Below, in pieces: positions 12,161 to 18,439 of a stretch of 20,163 bases of DNA. Source of the stretch: a virus. Within the stretch, counting starts at the first letter, position 1. Every line of letters begins with the position of its first letter. The stretch spans positions 1,349-21,511 of IMG/VR virus record IMGVR_UViG_3300001683_000073. One strand, written 5' to 3'. The position numbers were made by a program, and so were the translations under genes. The notes beneath the pieces are model-generated. The model searched no databases and was not told the DNA's origin. It saw nothing but the letters and a program-made list of their open reading frames with translations.

Positions 12161-12594
12161 ACGAAGAATTCACCTGATTCTAACTTGGCTAAGTGTTTGC
12201 TGTATTCTTCCCAGGCTCTATATGTTACTAGAAATTCTGTCAGTTCATCTACTGTTATATTCTTTAACTCCATTATCTTTCTTAGGTCCTTAATTGATTC
12301 ATGATTGATTAGTATGTAATTTAATTTAAGTCTCTCAAAGTCTGCATTTCTTTTTATCGTCTTTTCTGTTGGCATTTCAAGTGAGCCATGAACTTTACCA
12401 TCTGACTCTAGGTATCTCTCCATCTTACCGTACTCAAATTTAACATCTATATTTCTCTCACCATATTTCTGATGAAATAATCCACTCTTAACGTTGACCT
12501 CTCTATGTACTCTGAATCCTGATTTTCTTAGAGTGTTGTGTATTAGGTCCTCTTTGTTCTTACCTGAAATAGAATGGTCTATTTTCTTATTCAT
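12157..12594 (-). CDS. PD-(D/E)XK nuclease-like protein (DUF559/VSR type), 145 aa
   Basis: Numbering from ATG 12594, the core contains ERNIDVKF (46-53), then RYLESDGKVHG (60-70), then KRNADFERLKLNYILIN (81-97). This is the acid - ExDGxxH - R..D..R...L...Y order of DUF559/VSR-like endonucleases, with D50, E63 and D65 as candidate metal ligands. An N-terminal helix GKNKEDLIHNTLRKSGF fits the fold. Such proteins can be nicking or homing-type enzymes, or repair or resolvase-like nucleases. A GTG at 12631-12633 would add 13 residues overlapping the previous zinc gene; the ATG, which follows a GAGG, is preferred. It lies between mcm and the phosphoesterase. Confidence 0.62.
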   Translation of the reverse strand: MNKKIDHSISGKNKEDLIHNTLRKSGFRVHREVNVKSGLFHQKYGERNIDVKFEYGKMERYLESDGKVHGSLEMPTEKTIKRNADFERLKLNYILINHESIKDLRKIMELKNITVDELTEFLVTYRAWEEYSKHLAKLESGEFFV

Positions 12595-12610
12595 TATTGA
12601 TTTGTTTCCT

Positions 12611-12706
12611 CTAGTCAAGTTCGTGGTCCTCACATAATTTTATACTTCTACTGTGTCTGGTTTCTAATTCTACCTTACATACTTTACATATAACTCTGTT
12701 TCTCAT
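12611..12706 (-). CDS. 31-aa zinc microprotein (CxxC ... CxxH)
   Basis: ICKVC (residues 6-10) is followed 14 residues later by LCEDH (24-28), giving a C-x2-C ... C-x2-H set of ligands. The ATG overlaps the preceding 28-residue gene's stop (ATGA at 12703-12706). It is basic (MRNRVICK, TRHSRSIK), consistent with nucleic-acid contact. Confidence 0.62.
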   Translation of the reverse strand: MRNRVICKVCKVELETRHSRSIKLCEDHELD

Positions 12707-12789
12707 AATCCAATCTCACATTCTTTACATTTCATATTACCAAAATGATTATCGAATCCACACTTTGGACAGATTAATCGTTTAGTCAT
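12703..12789 (-). CDS. 28-aa zinc-ribbon microprotein coupled to mcm
   Basis: The smallest gene in the window: ICPKCGFDN (residues 6-14) and KCKECEIGL (20-28) form a complete four-Cys ribbon with a 10-residue spacer. The start ATG overlaps the mcm stop (ATGA at 12786-12789), so it should be made with the helicase. It might replace the zinc-binding function missing from this MCM's N-terminal domain, which is speculative. Confidence 0.65.
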   Translation of the reverse strand: MTKRLICPKCGFDNHFGNMKCKECEIGL

Positions 12790-14903
12790 TGTTTCTTTAA
12801 GACTCCCACTTTTGGCTCATACAACCAGCCTTTAGTCTTTCTTGCCTCAACGTATCTTAAGATGGTATCATCACTATAAAATAGTTTATGATTTTTTGAT
12901 AACTCACTTGCTAGGTCATGGATATATACAAAGCCATCATCATTGTCTTTTGCCAGTTCCCTGAAACAATCTTCAAAATATACTTCTTTATTTGTACTGT
13001 GTCCTCTTAGGTCCATCTGGCTTATACCCTTATCAACCTTCATTCCAATGGTGGCTAGACACTCCTGATAGAATGTAATTACATCTTCAACTATATCTGT
13101 TGTTATTCTCGTCTTGAAGAATAGTTTAGCCCAGGCTTCACAGAGTCTTTGTATTCCTTCCATCTGTCTGGTCTGTATAGGTAGTGAACCATCTTCCTGT
13201 TCTATCATGGTGAATTCCACATATTTGTTAATTAGTAACTCCTCTGCCTCTGGTGTGAATATTGGCTTTAATAATCTTAGATAGTTTAACAATCCTTTAA
13301 TCCATTCTGGTTTGGCAGCTTGTTCCATCTCACCTCTTTTACTTTTGGTTATGTGTAACATCTTGGCTCTGATTTGATTCTCTAGTGTTTCATGTTTTAA
13401 TCTGATTAGTAGGTCAAATCTGGATATTGTACTGGCGTCAAAGGGTAGGTTATCTATGATTGTTTTTCCCTCATTCCATCTTTCATTCTCTGGGTTGCAG
13501 CTTGCTATAATTGCTGTCTTACATACAGCATTACCCATGTGTCCACCCTTGTTGTATGTTGCTCTCTGTTGTTCCATAGCTTGATTGAGTTTCTTCTGTT
13601 CTTGTTTAGGCATTTTATCATACTCGTCTACTATCATGTGTCCACCTGAATTTAATATCATGGCACCTTGTCTGAGTATCTTCATGCCATCATAATCATC
13701 TAGTGCAAACATCAAGCCAACTCCTGTGGCATTACTTCCATCTACAATACTACTCTTTTGAGTTACAGTATTGGCAAACTTTACCAGCTCTGACTTGCCT
13801 GTATCAGCTTCACCCACTAGCATTAAATGAGATTCTTTCCTATACCCTTCAAAGTCTGAGCCACCAAGAAGTGATAGGTATAGTGCCTTTTTCTCTAACT
13901 CTCTACCGTATATCTTTGGACAGAATGAAGCAATTAATTTAGTGATATAATTCTCTGTGTCTATATCTGCCATCTCTTTTACTATGGTGAGTTCGTGTGG
14001 TGTTAGTGTTACCTCTGCTTTTTCTTCTAGGTCTTGGATAAACATTGTATCAATGATTAACATTTTTTCTGATTCTACCTTTGCACCATTCTTTGGTTCT
14101 TGTACTGTGTACACGCCGATAAATCGTTTGGTCATACCACTTGCAATATTGTTAGTATCATCTCCATGAAGAATAGATTTAATCATAATTGGATTATTGT
14201 TTCTTGCTTGTGATTCTATCTCCTGGATTAAAACGTGTTGAATATATTTACCTGTTTCTATATCTAACTTCTTTGGTGTAGGTCCTATTATGATACAATC
14301 GAATTGAATTACCTTACCTAAATCTTTCTCTCTTAGGTCTGATAGAGTTATTATTGGAATGTTACAGGTGAATGTAACCTTAACCCTATCAACTGCTTTA
14401 TAGAAAGTCTCTAATTTTTCAGGGACTAGATTGATTTTTGTTATCTCTTGTTTAATTATTGTATGTTTAGATTCCTCTGCTCCATGTGCTATGTTATCTA
14501 TTCTATCTTGTAACATACCCTCTGACATATTATTCACTTTTACGGTTGCCCACCTTTTAATCCAATAACTAGCGATAGCTGTGTGTACTGCACCTGATAC
14601 CCTTCTGTCTAGGTCATGTGAGGCAGCCTGAATAAAGTCAATACTATCTATATCAACATGATATGAGCCTTGCATTATCACTTTGGATAGGTCGGTATTC
14701 ATTAGACTTTCTTTTAATTCATCTTCATGTCTTGAGGCTGTCTTATTATTATCAGCTTCATTATGATTGATAAATAGTAATTCTTGGTCAATAAAACTGC
14801 TAAAGGTTTCTTCCATTGTTTTACCTTCTGATATTTTACTAGATTTGAACTTGTTATATTGGTCCATATTGCCACTATATCTAAATGAAATTGTATCACT
14901 CAT
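12786..14903 (-). CDS. mcm: MCM replicative helicase, 705 aa
   Basis: This is the hexameric 3'-5' DNA helicase of archaeal replication, here virus-encoded. The AAA+ core has Walker A GEADTGKS (364-371), Walker B MIVDEYDK (423-430; DEFDK in most MCMs), sensor-1 ASCNPE (467-472) and the arginine-finger motif SRFDL (494-498). An OB-like domain is suggested by GKVIQFDCIIIGPTPKK (196-212) and a C-terminal winged helix by residues 640-705. Unlike typical archaeal MCMs, no four-Cys zinc motif is seen in the N-terminal domain, and about 150 extra N-terminal residues have no clear match. A palindrome precedes the start, and a run of zinc proteins and nucleases follows. It probably recruits or replaces the host replisome. 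Confidence 0.95.
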   Translation of the reverse strand: MSDTISFRYSGNMDQYNKFKSSKISEGKTMEETFSSFIDQELLFINHNEADNNKTASRHEDELKESLMNTDLSKVIMQGSYHVDIDSIDFIQAASHDLDRRVSGAVHTAIASYWIKRWATVKVNNMSEGMLQDRIDNIAHGAEESKHTIIKQEITKINLVPEKLETFYKAVDRVKVTFTCNIPIITLSDLREKDLGKVIQFDCIIIGPTPKKLDIETGKYIQHVLIQEIESQARNNNPIMIKSILHGDDTNNIASGMTKRFIGVYTVQEPKNGAKVESEKMLIIDTMFIQDLEEKAEVTLTPHELTIVKEMADIDTENYITKLIASFCPKIYGRELEKKALYLSLLGGSDFEGYRKESHLMLVGEADTGKSELVKFANTVTQKSSIVDGSNATGVGLMFALDDYDGMKILRQGAMILNSGGHMIVDEYDKMPKQEQKKLNQAMEQQRATYNKGGHMGNAVCKTAIIASCNPENERWNEGKTIIDNLPFDASTISRFDLLIRLKHETLENQIRAKMLHITKSKRGEMEQAAKPEWIKGLLNYLRLLKPIFTPEAEELLINKYVEFTMIEQEDGSLPIQTRQMEGIQRLCEAWAKLFFKTRITTDIVEDVITFYQECLATIGMKVDKGISQMDLRGHSTNKEVYFEDCFRELAKDNDDGFVYIHDLASELSKNHKLFYSDDTILRYVEARKTKGWLYEPKVGVLKKQ

Positions 14904-14910
14904 ACCTGTA

Positions 14911-14930
14911 AGTAAGCTTATAAGCTTACT
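14911..14930. repeat. 20-bp perfect palindrome upstream of mcm
   Basis: AGTAAGCTTATAAGCTTACT is its own reverse complement. It lies 7 bp before the mcm start codon and covers the stop of the coiled-coil gene. It has a central TATA and two HindIII-type AAGCTT sites. In RNA it can fold into an 8-bp hairpin with a 4-nt loop. It could be an operator for a dimeric regulator, a translational control hairpin or part of an origin. Confidence 0.65.
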
Positions 14931-15067
14931 GCCTCTCTCCTTTTTTCTTCAAAGTATTCTAATTCTTTATACATATTCATTAATTCCTCATCTAGAGATA
15001 CAATCTGTTTCTGTATATTAATAATCTTCTCCTCTCTTTCTTTGATAATGTTGTCAATTATTGTCAA
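14918..15067 (-). CDS. 49-aa coiled-coil protein
   Basis: The sequence starts MTIIDNIIKEREEKIINIQK and continues with a clear heptad pattern of Ile/Leu among Glu/Lys (QIVSLDEELMNMYKELEYFE), predicting one long coiled-coil helix. The start is TTG at 15065-15067, overlapping the preceding stop as TTGA, with no ATG available to give the helix. The stop TAA lies inside the palindrome before mcm. It may serve as an oligomerising partner of the helicase or of the zinc proteins. Confidence 0.6.
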   Translation of the reverse strand: MTIIDNIIKEREEKIINIQKQIVSLDEELMNMYKELEYFEEKRREAVSL

Positions 15068-15294
15068 TATCTAACTACTCCTGCTTTTAATATTCTCTTG
15101 GACTTTGCATTTCTAGGTCCTATGGCTAATCTTGCTCCACAACATGGACAGTAATTAATATCTTTAATGTAATACTCACATAATCTACACCTTTTAAATC
15201 CATTTTTAAAGGCATTTCTATTTACCCTTGTCATTATATGTTCTGCTTTAAACTCTGATAATATACAACTACCTTTACAACAATAGCCACCCAT
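15064..15294 (-). CDS. 76-aa zinc-ribbon protein (CxxC ... CPCCGAR)
   Basis: The core RCRLCEYYIKDINYCPCC (residues 35-52) is a rubredoxin/zinc-ribbon-like pair C-x2-C-x8-C-x2-C, followed by GARL and a basic tail (GPRNAKSKRILK). An N-terminal YCCKGSC adds three Cys. The start ATG joins the previous stop as TAATG (15292-15296); an internal ATG at MTRVN is an alternative. Basic residues around the ribbon suggest nucleic-acid binding. Confidence 0.72.
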   Translation of the reverse strand: MGGYCCKGSCILSEFKAEHIMTRVNRNAFKNGFKRCRLCEYYIKDINYCPCCGARLAIGPRNAKSKRILKAGVVRY

Positions 15295-15479
15295 TAGTAT
15301 CTGCCACCTTCATATACTTTATTAAATCTTGCTTTGGTTCTAATTTTTCTGGAGCAATATGGACAGTATGTTCCAGGACATTTTTCCTTTAATATCCACC
15401 CTGACTTGTGACCATCATCACAATTACTACAGTAGTTATGTGTCTTATATGATGTGTAAAATCCCTCTCTTATTTTCAT
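15294..15479 (-). CDS. 61-aa zinc-ribbon protein
   Basis: It carries NYCSNC (residues 15-20), then KCPGTYCPYCSRK (33-45), so five Cys form two pairs plus one, and a basic tail (KIRTKARFNK). The start overlaps the preceding stop (ATGA). It is next to a second ribbon protein of similar plan, perhaps an old duplication. A nucleic-acid-binding role is inferred. Confidence 0.68.
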   Translation of the reverse strand: MKIREGFYTSYKTHNYCSNCDDGHKSGWILKEKCPGTYCPYCSRKIRTKARFNKVYEGGRY

Positions 15480-15862
15480 GTTTTCTTTCTCTTTTTCTTC
15501 GTTTTATTAATCTTTCTTTTGGTTTTTATAGTCATTCTAACTGCCAAAACTAGACGTTCAAAATTTTCTCTTTTCATTCTAGTGAGTCCTGTTCTGATAT
15601 GGTCCAACCTGGTATGGATACCATTCTTAATTAATATGAATCTCTCTGGATTCTTCACTACCATAGGCTTTAATGCCTTTAGATATAGTTGTCTGCCTTT
15701 ATCACCCTTTGGATAATCACCTCTTATTACATCATTATCAATATACCATAGGTGATGAATGACAAATCCTCTACGCTTAAATTTTTCATGAGTTACAAAA
15801 CATCTGTTATCAAAGAATCTGATGGCAAGTTCTTGCATGATGTTTGTTGCCTCATCATTCAT
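15476..15862 (-). CDS. HNH-like endonuclease, 128 aa
   Basis: The segment CFVTHEKFKRRGFVIHHLWY (residues 21-40) followed by NPERFILI (71-78) and GIHTRLDHI (81-89) resembles a beta-beta-alpha HNH site: H36/H37 at the first position, N71, and H83 with D87 at the end. The typical zinc-binding CxxC knuckles are absent, and the C-terminus is a strongly basic tail (KTKRKINKTKKKRKK). Phage HNH nucleases may act in packaging, recombination or homing. Being in the replication block suggests processing of DNA. The call is by motif only. Confidence 0.55.
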   Translation of the reverse strand: MNDEATNIMQELAIRFFDNRCFVTHEKFKRRGFVIHHLWYIDNDVIRGDYPKGDKGRQLYLKALKPMVVKNPERFILIKNGIHTRLDHIRTGLTRMKRENFERLVLAVRMTIKTKRKINKTKKKRKKT

Positions 15863-16172
15863 GTTTACAGGTGCCAGTACATTTGCCAGTATTTACACAA
15901 TGACAAATAGGAACATCAATACATATTTTTTTACAATCACTACACTCGTTAAACTGAGATTCATAGTAGTCGTTATACCTCATTGAATACTCTACTGATA
16001 GTGATTCGTCATTAGTGTAAGCCATACAAAATGATACAATATCTTCCTGGTCTAATATTCTATCAGGGTATGTCTCTTTATATTCCTCTACCCAGAAATC
16101 TATTCTTATCATCATTATCTGTTCGTTGAGTTCTTTTGATGGGTGTACTATATCTAGGAGACTATTACTCAC
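15855..16172 (-). CDS. 105-aa protein with C-terminal Cys cluster
   Basis: The first 75 residues are acidic and helical (WVEEYKETYPDRILDQED). The last 30 hold FNECSDCKKICID and a dense cluster CHCVNTGKCTGTCKHE with eight Cys and two His in total, enough for two metal ions. The start is ATG at 16170-16172, and both ends overlap neighbours by 8 nt. It looks like an adaptor with a metal-binding tail. Confidence 0.65.
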   Translation of the reverse strand: MSNSLLDIVHPSKELNEQIMMIRIDFWVEEYKETYPDRILDQEDIVSFCMAYTNDESLSVEYSMRYNDYYESQFNECSDCKKICIDVPICHCVNTGKCTGTCKHE

Positions 16173-16401
16173 AGCCTAATCTCCAGGCACTTGATTCATA
16201 GTTTGGTATTGCAGTATCATCAACTGAGAATAGCCACTCCTTAGCTGCCACTCTAAAGTCTTTCATAATTATTTCTTCCCACTCTGCTAGTATGTCCTCG
16301 TCTTTTTCATCTGATTGTATGTATCTATTCCAGTTCCTCATTAGATTAATAAAATGTTCATTCTTGTAATAGTCGGCATTAGAAAAAATTTGTGTGGTCA
16401 A
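16165..16401 (-). CDS. Hypothetical protein, 78 aa
   Basis: The start is TTG at 16399-16401, overlapping the preceding stop as TTGA. The protein is acidic and rich in Trp and Asn (LMRNWNRYIQSDEKDED, EWEEIIMKDF, EWLFSVDD), probably helical. It overlaps the next gene by 8 nt. No family is recognised. Confidence 0.58.
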   Translation of the reverse strand: MTTQIFSNADYYKNEHFINLMRNWNRYIQSDEKDEDILAEWEEIIMKDFRVAAKEWLFSVDDTAIPNYESSAWRLGCE

Positions 16402-16838
16402 TTTGATTCCTTTGTAGCCTTGACCAAAGCTAAATTTACTAAATGCGTAATACCTGCATTGACAATTTGACCAAAGGTATTAGAATTTTCATCTAAGTCT
16501 GGGTGAACTTCTTTAGCGTCTTTGTAAGAAAGGATTCTCATTCTTTTCAAGCCACCTAATAGAACTTGTTCATCTTCTGTTAGTTCCTCTGGCACTTCTT
16601 CCCAATTAACTTTCTGTGTTGTAACTTGCTGAGCTACTGATGGCATATTGTTAATCGTTGGAGAGAAGTCTTTTGCTCCAGCACAGTTACCATCTCTGGT
16701 GTAGTGTGCCTTCCCATTATTGTCTTGCCATTGTAATGATACTAAGCCTTGATACTCTTTCTCATTACAGTACATTGTATTTCCACATTTAAAACAAGGT
16801 CCCGAAGCACCTTTTGCTTTTGTTGGATTTCTAGGCAT
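16398..16838 (-). CDS. 146-aa protein with N-terminal zinc-binding domain
   Basis: The N-terminal part has GPCFKCGNTMYC (residues 13-24) and a later DGNCAGAKDF, giving a possible four-Cys site; an aromatic segment LVSLQWQDNNGKAHYTRD lies between. A linker (about 60-85) leads to a helical C-terminal domain (EELTEDEQVLLGGLKRMRIL ... HLVNLALV). The plan is ssDNA- or nucleic-acid-binding-like: a ribbon plus helices. It joins the 124-residue zinc gene by TAATG. Confidence 0.62.
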   Translation of the reverse strand: MPRNPTKAKGASGPCFKCGNTMYCNEKEYQGLVSLQWQDNNGKAHYTRDGNCAGAKDFSPTINNMPSVAQQVTTQKVNWEEVPEELTEDEQVLLGGLKRMRILSYKDAKEVHPDLDENSNTFGQIVNAGITHLVNLALVKATKESN

Positions 16839-17212
16839 TATGTTGTTAATTTATTTCTCTTATTTAATCGTTTGTTAATTTCATCTAATCTTTTATTTAA
16901 TTTAACTATCTGAGCTTGGGTGGTTCTTTTGGTCCATGATAGATTCCAGAATTTCTGTCTGCAAGTATTAGAACAATATTTTTTATGTGGAGTAATTGCT
17001 CTGAATTCACTCTCACAATAAAGACAGATATTGATATTTGTTTCTCGTTGAGTTAATCCTGTTCTTCTTTTCTTATCTCTCTTTACATTATATTTTGCTC
17101 TGGATTCACTATAAAATTTCATTACACAGTCATCACACTTTCTTCTCTGTGAATCACCCTGGTTAAATTTCACCTTACACCCTATACATTTTATGATAAA
17201 TATACTACTCAA
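16838..17212 (-). CDS. 124-aa protein with two zinc knuckle pairs and a coiled-coil tail
   Basis: The N-terminal ribbon has KCIGC (8-12) and KCDDC (25-29). The second has CLYCESEF (63-70) and KKYCSNTCRQKFW (77-89), the pattern of a treble-clef seen in HNH- and MYND-like domains. The Lys/Arg-rich middle (NVKRDKKRRTGLTQRE) and C-terminal coiled coil (KLNKRLDEINKRLNKRN) suggest a DNA-binding oligomer. An in-frame TAA upstream leaves TTG at 17210-17212 as the start. Confidence 0.68.
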   Translation of the reverse strand: MSSIFIIKCIGCKVKFNQGDSQRRKCDDCVMKFYSESRAKYNVKRDKKRRTGLTQRETNINICLYCESEFRAITPHKKYCSNTCRQKFWNLSWTKRTTQAQIVKLNKRLDEINKRLNKRNKLTT

Positions 17213-17220
17213 TAGTGAGT

Positions 17221-17322
17221 CTATTTTTTAGCCTTATTTAATTGTTCTATTATTTGGTCCTTCTTCTGTATCTCTTGTTTTAATGCTATGATATAATCTA
17301 CTAAATCAACTATGGTTGGCAT
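17221..17322 (-). CDS. 33-aa coiled-coil microprotein
   Basis: The frame begins MPTIVDLVDYIIALKQEIQK and continues with KDQIIEQLNKAKK, a short leucine-zipper-like helix. It is led by a TATA box (TTTAAATA, 17343-17350) 21 nt upstream and is the first gene of the long replication operon. A small dimerising helix at this position recalls the coiled-coil protein before mcm. Its function is unknown. Confidence 0.58.
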   Translation of the reverse strand: MPTIVDLVDYIIALKQEIQKKDQIIEQLNKAKK

Positions 17323-17342
17323 GATTTTATTTATTGTGTAAT

Positions 17343-17350
17343 TATTTAAA
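17343..17350 (-). promoter_or_regulatory. TATA-box promoter of the replication operon
   Basis: CTTTAAATAATT on the minus strand lies between the tail-fibre gene's stop and the 33-residue gene, 21 nt from its ATG at 17322. The position matches the other leaderless-style promoters. Confidence 0.5.
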
Positions 17351-17353
17351 GAT

Positions 17354-18439
17354 TTATGGTTCTGTTGCTATTACTTGTTCTACTCCACTTCCAAATATAA
17401 CTACAAGTTGAGTTTTACCACTACCGTTATCTTTAGCGTATAGTCTAGTATGATTTGATAATCCTGTTGGTGCAGTTCTTTCTTCTAACTCTAACCAACC
17501 ATTTCTAATATCTAATCCATCTTCATCTATTTCTACTTGTGTAGTGCCATTAATTCTAAAATAAAAACTATCATTACTAAGTGCCTCAAAATACATATCG
17601 CCTGTTATTGCACCAATAGCGACTTCTCCTGCTGATGGTATTCCTGAATTACTAAAAACTGCTTTCTCTATTGCTGTTATATTTTTACTACTCATATCTA
17701 TTGAATGAGTGAAAGAGAAATTATCTAAATTATTTAATCTGAATATACCCTCACCTGTCCCTGCTGTATCTTTCCATCTTATTGACGAATTATTTACTAG
17801 ATTGATAGCTCCTGTTGTGTTTGCGTTTTGTTGGTCTAATCCATTAAAGTCAATTATTGTATTGTTACTCATATCTAAATCTTGTGTTGCTGTATGATTA
17901 CCTAAGTTGTCTGCTCCACTTGTTGCTTCACTACCTGTTACAATCCAAATTGTGTTTACTGCGTCATAAATTAATACAACTGCTTCATGTGGTGCTAAAG
18001 CGTAACTTGTATCACCTGGACAATAAATATTTTTTCGTGTTCCTGACGCAGAAGCATTATGAGCAATAGTTATGGTGTTGCCTGTTGAGGACATTAATAT
18101 CAATTCTTGATTTGGTAATTCTAATCCATTTAATTCAATAGAATCTAATGTGTCAGTTGTACTAGATTCAGGTTGAACATATACAGTCCTTCTTACTACT
18201 ACTACACCTGTTGAATTTTTTGTTAAATTTAACACACCACTTGCAATTACTAATATTTGAGCAACTGATCCAAACGCACCATTAAATATTCCGTTCTTTG
18301 TTTTCACATATTGTTTTATAGAATCTTTTGATGTTGTGATATTTGTAGTATTTCCACCTGTGGAATTACTATTCATGTATGATAGAAAATGTGAATCAAT
18401 AGGTGTATCTGTATTAACTGATTTTGGTAGTCCTGCCAT
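17354..18439 (-). CDS. Tail-fibre-like/receptor-binding structural protein, 361 aa
   Basis: The sequence is low in charge, rich in Ser, Thr, Asn and Gly, with short beta repeats (TTGAINLVNNSSIRWKD, MSSKNITAIEKAVFSNSG). It ends in a typical phage tail-fibre C-terminus: ERTAPTGLSNHTRLYAKDNG, then SGKTQLVVIFGSGVEQVIAT. Such proteins form trimeric fibres or capsid decorations that contact the host. Tail-fibre genes often exchange between viruses, in line with the change in short-motif content in this region. The start joins the preceding stop as TAATG. Confidence 0.72.
   Translation of the reverse strand: MAGLPKSVNTDTPIDSHFLSYMNSNSTGGNTTNITTSKDSIKQYVKTKNGIFNGAFGSVAQILVIASGVLNLTKNSTGVVVVRRTVYVQPESSTTDTLDSIELNGLELPNQELILMSSTGNTITIAHNASASGTRKNIYCPGDTSYALAPHEAVVLIYDAVNTIWIVTGSEATSGADNLGNHTATQDLDMSNNTIIDFNGLDQQNANTTGAINLVNNSSIRWKDTAGTGEGIFRLNNLDNFSFTHSIDMSSKNITAIEKAVFSNSGIPSAGEVAIGAITGDMYFEALSNDSFYFRINGTTQVEIDEDGLDIRNGWLELEERTAPTGLSNHTRLYAKDNGSGKTQLVVIFGSGVEQVIATEP

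Noticed and set aside
13703-14169. Two plus-strand open frames opposite mcm
   Set aside because: They are antisense to conserved MCM sequence and have no promoter or ribosome-binding site.
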